NCBI RefSeq assembly: GCF_902459465.1 | Contig: NC_047067.1 | Coordinates: forward strand, 20,893,680-20,957,679 | DNA length: 64,000 bases | Source of the DNA: Asterias rubens | Lineage: Eukaryota; Echinodermata; Asteroidea; Forcipulatida; Asteriidae | Direction: 5' to 3' | Part shown: in pieces, positions 56,700 to 64,000 of the stretch | Numbering within the stretch: the stretch's first letter is position 1 | How the letters are laid out: the number at the start of each line of letters is the position of its first letter | Position numbers and translations under genes: made by a program | Notes under the pieces: model-generated | What the model was told of the DNA's origin: nothing | Database searches by the model: none | What the model saw: the letters and a program-made list of their open reading frames with translations, nothing else

Positions 56700-57920
56700 T
56701 AAATGGAAGACATGATACAATGTTAAAACCTGAAAGATGAGGTACAACATTTGTTATTAGGGCATCTTTGAAACAGCGTCTTACATCTCCCGCTTAGTGC
56801 CTAATGCTGTTCAAAAAAATACTGAGGGAGCCAAATTAGAGCCTAAAACAACACCATGGGTTTCACAAAGCGATATAGGCATTTGTTGCCCCAATCCATG
56901 TCATGTTCCTAGTCTGCAACACACAATAAAGAATACAGATTCTCACTATACACAGAGAGATCAGAGTATTCCAATTGCTCATTCATACATGTATAGCTCT
57001 TTAAATTTACACCCTCTTAGACACTGAGTATGAGTATAATTGCAGCAAATAAAATTCTATGAACTATTTACAGTTTAAACTTTTGGCTTCTTGAAAATTC
57101 ACGAATATGCACATGAAAATGAATCAGAGATCATAATTAGTTAGAAAAGTCCCCTCTACAAGATAACAGACAATACACCTCTTAAAATGAAAACAAGAGC
57201 TAAAACATTTGACAATCATAGACTTGCATCGTCTACATGATTAAAAAAACTAAAACTTCAATAAGTTGACAATAAGAGAACAAATGGAAAGATTAATAGG
57301 CAGTGCTAATTAATTAGTTTATTTGGCATTTTTACCACAACTATAAATTCATAATGCTGTGAAGAGAGTTGGTTAATTTAACTATAAGAAAATAATTACC
57401 AGTACATCCAAATAATATATTACTATTTAACCAATCCCAAGCTCTTGTGTTGTCAGTAGCAAAGTGTGGGTTTGAATCCATGTCATGACACTTTGTGCAC
57501 TTACCTTAATTGCTTCTGAAATAGTTGGGAAGGTATTGCATACTGCTTTACCAGCCAAGCTCCTAGTGGATGGTGGGAAATGTTAACCAGAAAAGACTTT
57601 ATTGCAAATTGACAAAGCACCATTTTGGTATGTTAATGTGACCAAGCATTTAGGCAATGTCTGTCACCTGAACATCTGACGTCCCACTTCCATGATTGTG
57701 AATTACGCCAGTGATCTGTTGTTGAGCCAATGTCCATAATCACCTTTGGCCCTGCATTCATTTCACATGGGTTTCATGATTCTGGAGATTCACAGTTAAA
57801 TCCGACGTACATGTGTATACATATAAAGCAAACATCTGTCATTGTCCTTGTGGTTAAGGACTGGGGACCAGTCTACAATCCTCATGAGCCATACATGAGA
57901 GGGCCCTCACTAGTCCTTGA
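56700..57920. other. Intergenic or 3' untranslated region of the Trio/Kalirin gene
   Basis: AT-rich sequence after the stop codon of the minus-strand gene. At about 57,435-57,540 it contains a degenerate tRNA-derived SINE (GTGTGGGTTTGAATCCATGTCATGACACTTTG). A possible minus-strand AATAAA appears as TTTATT near 57,318. No other gene seen. Confidence 0.45.
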
Positions 57921-57921
57921 G

Positions 57922-60900
57922 TTACACAGTGGATGTTTTACTCATTGTGTGGTAGCCTAGGACCGGAAGCACTGGTCTGACATCATTCTGTGAAGGAGAA
58001 AGAATCAGGTTATGAGAAAGGTTTAGCTTAATTTCTACAAATGTAAAATTCCAACTCAAATCCAATTCCACACTGTATAACTTCAACCCATCCAGTTTCT
58101 TAATGCAGAATTTCAACTCAAATATAGTTCCTTTACTCACCTGTGTTTTTCTCCTCTCAATAAAGTCCACTAGTCTCGATGTATCCAGTACTAGAGTTGG
58201 GGTCTGCATCGGTGAATCTCCATTGCTAACTGTCCATAACCATTGATCTTTTAGAGAGTCCTCGGCCGATGGTCGATCACTAGAAAACCAAAGGAAAGAT
58301 GTTAAATTTGGCTTGTGTGACAAGGCTTCTTAAGTCATGACAGGTAGTCCAAAACGAAAAACCACAGACCACTTGCTATGTAGGAATAATGTTTGTAGTT
58401 CATAGCTTAATCAAACACGTTTTAGAGGAAAACATAACTTAAAGGATAATTCCACTCGATTGTGATTTAGTTTGCATTTGGTAATCCGACAGGTTTTTAC
58501 TTTGTACAGTCCTGTATAATCAATGTAGAATTTTAGCATAATTGTATTTTTAATGTCTGATTTATAACTGGTTTTCCTTAATCAAACCCAATAACAAATG
58601 CATGCCATTTTACTTCACATTTCTGAGAGATGGAATCTCCTTTTGCTAGTGGTACTGGTAGTGTTTCTTTGTCTGAAGACCCATTGCACAAATGGCAGCA
58701 CACTCACAAGCGCCTATCCTGTCCGGCTATTTGCCAGTCAAAATCATAGACAAACATGCACAATAGATTTGACTCCCAAAATGACACACACTGTTCGGAG
58801 GTGCGTTCTGAGTTGTGCTATAGAAGTCAATAGACCCCTTGCATTTTTACACGAAGAGCAGATACCCCCAATGATCTGCCCTCATTTTAGCCTCAGGGAT
58901 GGCGCATCTTGAGAGTGTGGCGTCATATTGAAGGGGTGTATACTCTTATATAATAAACTTCCCTACACAGTGGTCCTCTTATGATCATGGTCAACCATTG
59001 CTCTTACCTTGGCTGCTCTCGTAGTAAGCTACCGATGAAAGCTTTGGCTTGCCGTCCAACCGTCTTAAAGAAGTCTTCAGGAAAGGAGTAGTCAACTCTG
59101 GTGATGTTTAAACATGTCTCTTCTACACTCTCATCCAAGAACGGAGACACGCCGCTCAGACTGAGTATGATAACAATATATGAAGACACTTTTTGCCAAA
59201 AAGTTTTAGAGGAAAACATAACTTAAAGGATAATTCCACTTGATTGTGATTTAGTTTGCATTTGGTAATCCGACAGGCTTTTACTTTGTACAGTCCTGTA
59301 TAATCAATGTATCATTTAGCATAATTGTATTTTTAATGTCTGATTTATAACTGCTTTTCCCTTACCATGTGAAGTAATAAAATAAACCCAAACCCCACTT
59401 GAGCAAGGGAGGAAAAGATGGAAACATCCTGTCTGAGATTGTTTCTAGCTTTTCAGCATTTTCAATTAGCATTGGATCAAGACAAATCTTAGCTCTGATG
59501 CTGCATGTTTTGAGGTATTGAATCGTGTGTTACAGTAAACCTCCTTTCACTTCATTTAAAAAAAAGTAAATTTCTATTTCTACTTTAATAAAATACTTAA
59601 TGTAGGCTTCTATATTTGTATGCAATATACTTTTAAAATTACAACCAAATAAATACTTACAGCACATAGACCACAACCCCAACACTCCTGTTTAGAGATC
59701 ACAAAAAAAAATATGAGTTACATTACTTAACTTAAAAATGAGGGGAAAAAAAAGAACAAAATTGAATGACACAATTTCTCACTTTACGAGTCATGGTACT
59801 AATAAAATAAAGGAAAACAGGAACTAACTAATGAGTCAAATGGTTGTGTGTCTATAAAATGTTGTTCCTTCTAAGAAAACAGTTAGGATCTGTGCCTAAG
59901 TTTTTATCAAGACATTTTTCACCATGATATCCACAAATTTCTTAGATTTCCCCCAACTCACCACATGTCTGATCTGAAGCTAGCAAAAACTCTATTCACC
60001 ACTTCTGGAGGTGAGAACTCTGGACTTCCAAGCAGTGTATGAATGTAACTACCTTCACTCAGGTACGTAGCATCACCAAAGTCTATCAGTTTCACAATCG
60101 GAGATAGTGTGCTCATGTCCACCATTAAGTTCTCAGGCTTTGGATCAAAAGGGATGATTAACAAAATAAAGTAAATACAAGCAAGTCATTGCATCCAATC
60201 CAGTGCCCTCAAAAGGTTGTCAGGTTTTCAGTCATCTCGCAGCATCAGTGGTTAGGACTTAATAAGGTTGTGGTATCGAATCCTACCAAGCTAACCACTG
60301 TTTTCACAACGACTAGAAAAAGTTTTGCCGTCAAGTTACTGAATCCTTACAGGTTTTTATTTGTGCATCTCATAACCATAGACGTTAAACCAATGTTTGT
60401 ATGAGAGAGAATGGCTGTTGCCAGCTCAGTTGGTTTGCCGAGTTACCTTGACGGAACGATCATTAAGATAAAGACAAGACCACAGAAACTTCTTTTGCGC
60501 TCATTAAGTTGTGAAATAAATAAATATTCAATTGAACAAAACTGCAATAATTTGCCTTACCTTGATGTCAAGGTGAGCAATGCCACATCCATGCAGGTAC
60601 ACCAGGGCTTCCAAGATCTGGCAGACATATGCAGCTATGTGCTGTTCAGTAACGATGGGTAGACTGATTAAGTGATCTAGTAGACGCCCACTGGGAATTC
60701 TGTAACAAAATGTCAAGAATGAGAAAATAAAATTGGCAGTTGCAAACTGCTTACCAACCAAAAATACCTGTGGTATAAGTACATGAAATAGAAAGTGGCT
60801 CAACGTTTCAACAACCCTAGCAGAGTCTTTCTCGAACTAAAGGGGGAGACTCTGCAAGGGTCAAAACGTCAGGCCATTAACTAGCTGGTGTCACCTATGG

Positions 60901-63898
60901 TGATTGCTTTGTGTTCAGACACCCCTTGTTCTGACAATCATATGTTCTGATAACACTCCATGAGCTACACGCTATGGTATAGGGTGAGGGTTGGGAATAT
61001 TTACTTTGGGGGTGTTGAAACATACAATACTTTATTCACTACCTAAAGGAGATCGAGAACTGAACAGAAAAGGGAATACAAAAGGTCTCTATAGGAGAAT
61101 TCTAAAGACTAGGGTTCCCCTAGCTCCATCAAATCTGATATTTCTCGGCAAGATTTCAGGACACAAAAACCACTACATTGTAATGCTGCAAATTCCTTAA
61201 AAGATAAAAATATATAACAACAATATCAGACATTTGTTGTTGATTATTTAAAATAAACTAAAAGCCACCTTAATTTCACTTACAGGTCTAAGACTAGAAT
61301 GCAGTGTTGGTTCATCTGATAGCATCCATGTATGTTGTAAACAGAGGGGTGATTGAGGGCTTCCAGAATAGCTATTTCATTCTCTACATGCTGTATACTC
61401 TGTAGCTTTTTGCTGATACATTTGGCGGCAACCTCCCTCTGACTCTGCTTGTTGTAACACATCTGCACAACTGAAAACCTTCCACTGTACAGATTAAAAC
61501 ATGAAATACAGTTTGAGTTGAAATGAGTGAGATTTCAATAGACCGATCCGTTAAGCTCCGCCCCATTGCGTATTGACCAATCACAACGCAACGAAGGTCC
61601 AACACTAAGGTCCGACATGCGTGCGCGTATCTTGGCGCGCGCGGCAGAGTTGTGCAGAAAGGCATTGGAGAGCCCCACGTGTTCTTGCTCACACGTGCGT
61701 CGTGGGCGGAGCCTACTGGATGGTCTATTGCTCCAAACTTTTAGATTTGGGAGGAGGCACTCCTGATGACAAATCCTTACCCCCATCAACAAGCCGAAGT
61801 TCAAATCCCAGTCATGACACTTGAGCAAGACACTAAACTGTAATTGCTTCTCATCACTAATAAAAAATCACAGACACATTACTCAGGCGGGATTCGAACC
61901 CACTATCGGTTTAATTGAGTTACTTACCGTCCTAACTCGCCAATGACTTTGAAAGCATTTGGGAATTTCTGCTGCCACAGCGTCCCTGAAGTATCGGTGG
62001 ATTCACATTCTGAGAGAAGGAAAAACAATAAACAAGATTCTCAATAAAACAATCTCATATTGAGGACTAATGAGGTTGAAACTTCTACAGGTAAGATGTA
62101 TTACACACAATTTCATTCACAGTGAGTAAGGATTCATGTCATGGCCAAAAACTTAATCTACAAAAGGTATCAAAACCCTTTAATAGTGTGAAGGGTAAAA
62201 AACAAATGATATTCTAATATTCACCTAAGTCTGATGATAAGGTAGACACTTCACATACTTCACTTGGCACGCTGATACCAACGTCGTTATTTGCACTGAC
62301 CCGGAAGTAATAACATGACCCTGGGTTGAGGTCATCAACTCTGAAGAAGAGGTCAGTCACGTAGGCAGCTGCAATTTCCCATTTCAGTGTTTTCTTTCCT
62401 GAAGATTGTTGTTAGAAAGTTAAATTTTTGATCAATAAAGTAATATGCATTTTAAAAGTACAATTTTTCTCCACAAGCTTGGGTTCGAATCCTGTGGGAG
62501 TGATTTGCCTATGGATTGTTGGACTGGAAATGGCGTCCAGCAGCCACGTGGCCAAAGGAAACAGGTCCCTCTATGTTGCAACTCTCTAAATACACAGCTC
62601 TGGACAGAACTAACCTTGTAATGCATATTCCACTGTATATGCAGTGACTGGACTATAGCGTGTATTCCTAGGTACGTCCCATCGCATGACTAAAGAGGTA
62701 GCACGGATGTCATGAGGAGTGAGATGGCAAGGTGGGATGGGGTTACCTGTGCGGGTCAACAATTCTAAAATCAGTTTCTCGCTCAAAGAAAATCTCTTAA
62801 AAAAGCACCAGAATAAAATCCAATTATCGGTTAAGTACTGGAAGTTTTTGTAAATTTTGTATGAATTTCAAAACATTTGTTGCCCACATTGTTCTGAAGC
62901 ACCCGTTTAATTGAGTTTATTTGTGATTTAACTTCCCTCAATTATTTGTTTAAACAACGATGAACATGAATCTTACACATGTCCAGAGGAACATAAACTG
63001 CAGTTTTGGTGTTGTCAGCAGTAGAGTGTGGTTTCAAATCCTGGTCATGACACTTATGCCCTTGAGAAAGTCACTTAACCACAATTACTGTGTAAAAAGT
63101 GCACTCTGATCTACCTTAATCAAGGGGACAAGTGTCGTGACCAGGATTCGAACCCACACTGTGCTGCTGACTCCACCAGAGCTTGGGTCCAGTAAACTAG
63201 ATAATTGTGGACCTACCACAAGTTTAACCCCGGTGTTGCTACATGTAGTTCAATGACAGAGCAAGCACCCTTGTTTACAGGTTTCCTCAGGCTTGCAATC
63301 TACAGCGGTCAAGTTCACTTATGAGGCATCCTTGGTTTCATTACCAGAAACATCTGAAAATAACACAACTCCTTACCCAAAAATATGGTTTTGACCTACC
63401 TTTTACAGTAACCAAAGAACTAGAAGTCTGGGACCCAACATCGTTGGTTGCGATACATGTATACTCTCCTTTCTCATCCCACCGTACTCCTGATATCTCC
63501 AGCCGAGCCACACCATTCTCTTTATGCGTCATCCGGATTCGATGGTCGGCTGTAATGGGTGCAGAGTTGGGCGGGCCCTCCCACGATATGAAGGGTGTTG
63601 GCTTTCCACATATCTGACAGGTTAAGGTGAGGTCATCACCCTCGTTGACCGTCTGATTGGTCAGAGGAGATGAGAACTCTGGGAAAGCTGTTGGAAAATA
63701 AAGAAGCAACGAAGACTGGTCAAAACGGCTTATGCCACTACAGTGGGGATAATCGTCCAACAAAATCTGGTATTTCTTCAACTTGTACATCTTTGAAAAT
63801 AAGAAACCTCTGAAGAAACAAAGACCCACCAGAAGCCTGTACAGATACATTCCATAAATAAATACTTACATTCAAACACGATACTCGGATGCAGCAAC
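57922..63898 (-). CDS. Trio/Kalirin-family RhoGEF kinase, C-terminal Ig-FN3-kinase part
   Basis: 3' end of a large Rho-GEF with C-terminal serine/threonine kinase. Minus-strand exons: 63,871-63,898, 63,400-63,687, 62,615-62,746, 62,225-62,398, 61,928-62,009, 61,284-61,484, 60,561-60,699, 59,962-60,137, 59,661-59,687, 59,008-59,160, 58,141-58,279, 57,922-57,987. Joined they give 534 codons plus stop, all in phase. Residues about 11-105 form an I-set Ig domain (LTLTCQICGKPTPFISWEGP, GEYTCIATNDVG). Residues 106-207 form an FN3 domain (MRWDVPR..YSPVTAYTVEY, CYYFRVSANNDVG). The kinase follows: GELGRGRFSVV loop, VAAKCISK lysine, HLDIKPEN with Asp346, DFG at 367-369, GVSPFLDESVEETCLNITRV and the tail LDTSRLVDFIERRK then NDVRP. 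All key catalytic residues are present. An FN3 between Ig and kinase is the Kalirin arrangement. Spectrin and DH-PH parts lie beyond the window edge. Confidence 0.93.
58431..59362 (+). repeat. 165-bp direct duplication in two neighbouring introns
   Basis: The stretch starting TTTTAGAGGAAAACATAACT at about 58,431-58,597 recurs at 59,203-59,362 (shared AATCCGACAGG and TACAGTCCTGTATAATCAAT). The copies flank exon 59,008-59,160 of the Trio/Kalirin gene. Either a dispersed repeat inserted twice, or a local duplication. Confidence 0.88.
60237..60305 (+). repeat. Single tRNA-like unit related to the 68-bp array
   Basis: GCATCAGTGGTTAGGACTTA and TATCGAATCCTACCAAGCTAACCA match the array units at 18.5-20.2 kb. 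It is a lone dispersed copy in an intron of the Trio/Kalirin gene, which shows that the family exists outside the palindrome. Confidence 0.8.
60795..60890. repeat. Small foldback element, CAACGTTTCAACAACCCTAG ends
   Basis: CTCAACGTTTCAACAACCCT..AGCAGAGTCT at the left pairs with AGACTCTGCAAGGGTCAAAACGT at the right. It is related to the end at 5,745-5,800 and lies in an intron of the Trio/Kalirin gene. Confidence 0.75.
61770..61915 (+). repeat. tRNA-derived SINE fragments
   Basis: AAGTTCAAATCCCAGTCATG followed by ACACTTGAGCAAGACACTAA and AATTGCTTC is the B-box and body of a common animal tRNA-derived SINE. A second fragment, CGGGATTCGAACCCACT, lies inverted at about 61,893. Intron of the Trio/Kalirin gene. 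Confidence 0.7.
62990..63185. repeat. tRNA-derived SINE with inverted second head
   Basis: GTGTGGTTTCAAATCCTGGTCATGACACTT (plus) and AAGTGTCGTGACCAGGATTCGAACCCACAC form an inverted pair around the body CTTGAGAAAGTCACTTAACC. It lies between the Ig and FN3 exons of the Trio/Kalirin gene. Confidence 0.75.
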
Positions 63899-64000
63899 TG
63901 AAAAAATAAATAAAATAAATTGACAAACATTTACTATCAGGAATGATTACACTCGATCACACTTTCACTTCACCAAAACAAATTGTATAATTTTTTAAAT

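Noticed and set aside
58598..58912. Plus-strand frame beginning MHAILLHISERWNLLLLVV with a signal-like start
   Set aside because: It lies in a Trio/Kalirin intron, partly in a duplicated non-coding repeat, with no splice or homology support.
61535..61828. Overlapping frames on both strands around 61.5-61.8 kb
   Set aside because: Intronic GC-richer sequence including SINE fragments. Frames on both strands are open by composition and no domain is recognisable.

Overview
The window is eukaryotic: split genes with GT-AG introns, long AT-rich introns, dense short transposon relics and tRNA-derived SINEs. Gene content (a Rev-erb/E75-type nuclear receptor, a Trio/Kalirin RhoGEF-kinase, Hikeshi, Greatwall/MASTL exons) indicates an animal. 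The most abundant short foldback repeat, whose ends read GGCAGTGGACACTATTGG, together with the SINE types, suggests an echinoderm, most likely a sea star. That species-level guess rests on memory of repeat families, not on a search.

Layout. (1) 1-12.5 kb, + strand: a complete-looking nuclear receptor gene whose eight exons join in frame to 627 codons (DNA-binding domain, long hinge, ligand-binding domain without an AF-2 helix). (2) 12.5-14.97 kb: intergenic DNA with a possible non-coding first exon and a foldback element. (3) 14,969-46,290: one giant imperfect palindrome. The left arm is about 17.3 kb, the right arm about 14.0 kb, and the loop is 57 bp at 32,262-32,318. Each arm carries the last two coding exons of Greatwall/MASTL, foldback (MITE) elements, a tandem array of tRNA-like 68-bp units, a second tandem array of about 245-bp units with another tRNA-like core, a SINE and relatives of a 323-bp satellite. 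The arms differ by point changes, by array copy number and by at least one retroelement insertion. (4) 46.9-50.2 kb, - strand: the first three exons of Hikeshi, without the exon expected for its C-terminus, plus a degraded second copy of exon 2. (5) 50.8-54.8 kb, - strand: internal exons of a tetratricopeptide-repeat protein, with one exon copied about eight more times in tandem. (6) 55-57.9 kb: intergenic repeats. (7) 57.9-63.9 kb, - strand: the 3' end of a Trio/Kalirin gene encoding Ig, FN3 and protein kinase domains.

The genes do not form an operon or an obvious pathway. The striking part is structural: a 31-kb inverted duplication with gene fragments in it and fragmentary genes beside it (MASTL 3' end, Hikeshi 5' part, TPR middle part). 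This looks like a segmental-duplication or rearrangement hot spot. A join of two haplotypes in opposite orientation during assembly cannot be excluded from sequence alone. All exon boundaries were read by eye from splice motifs, reading-frame continuity and recalled family sequences.
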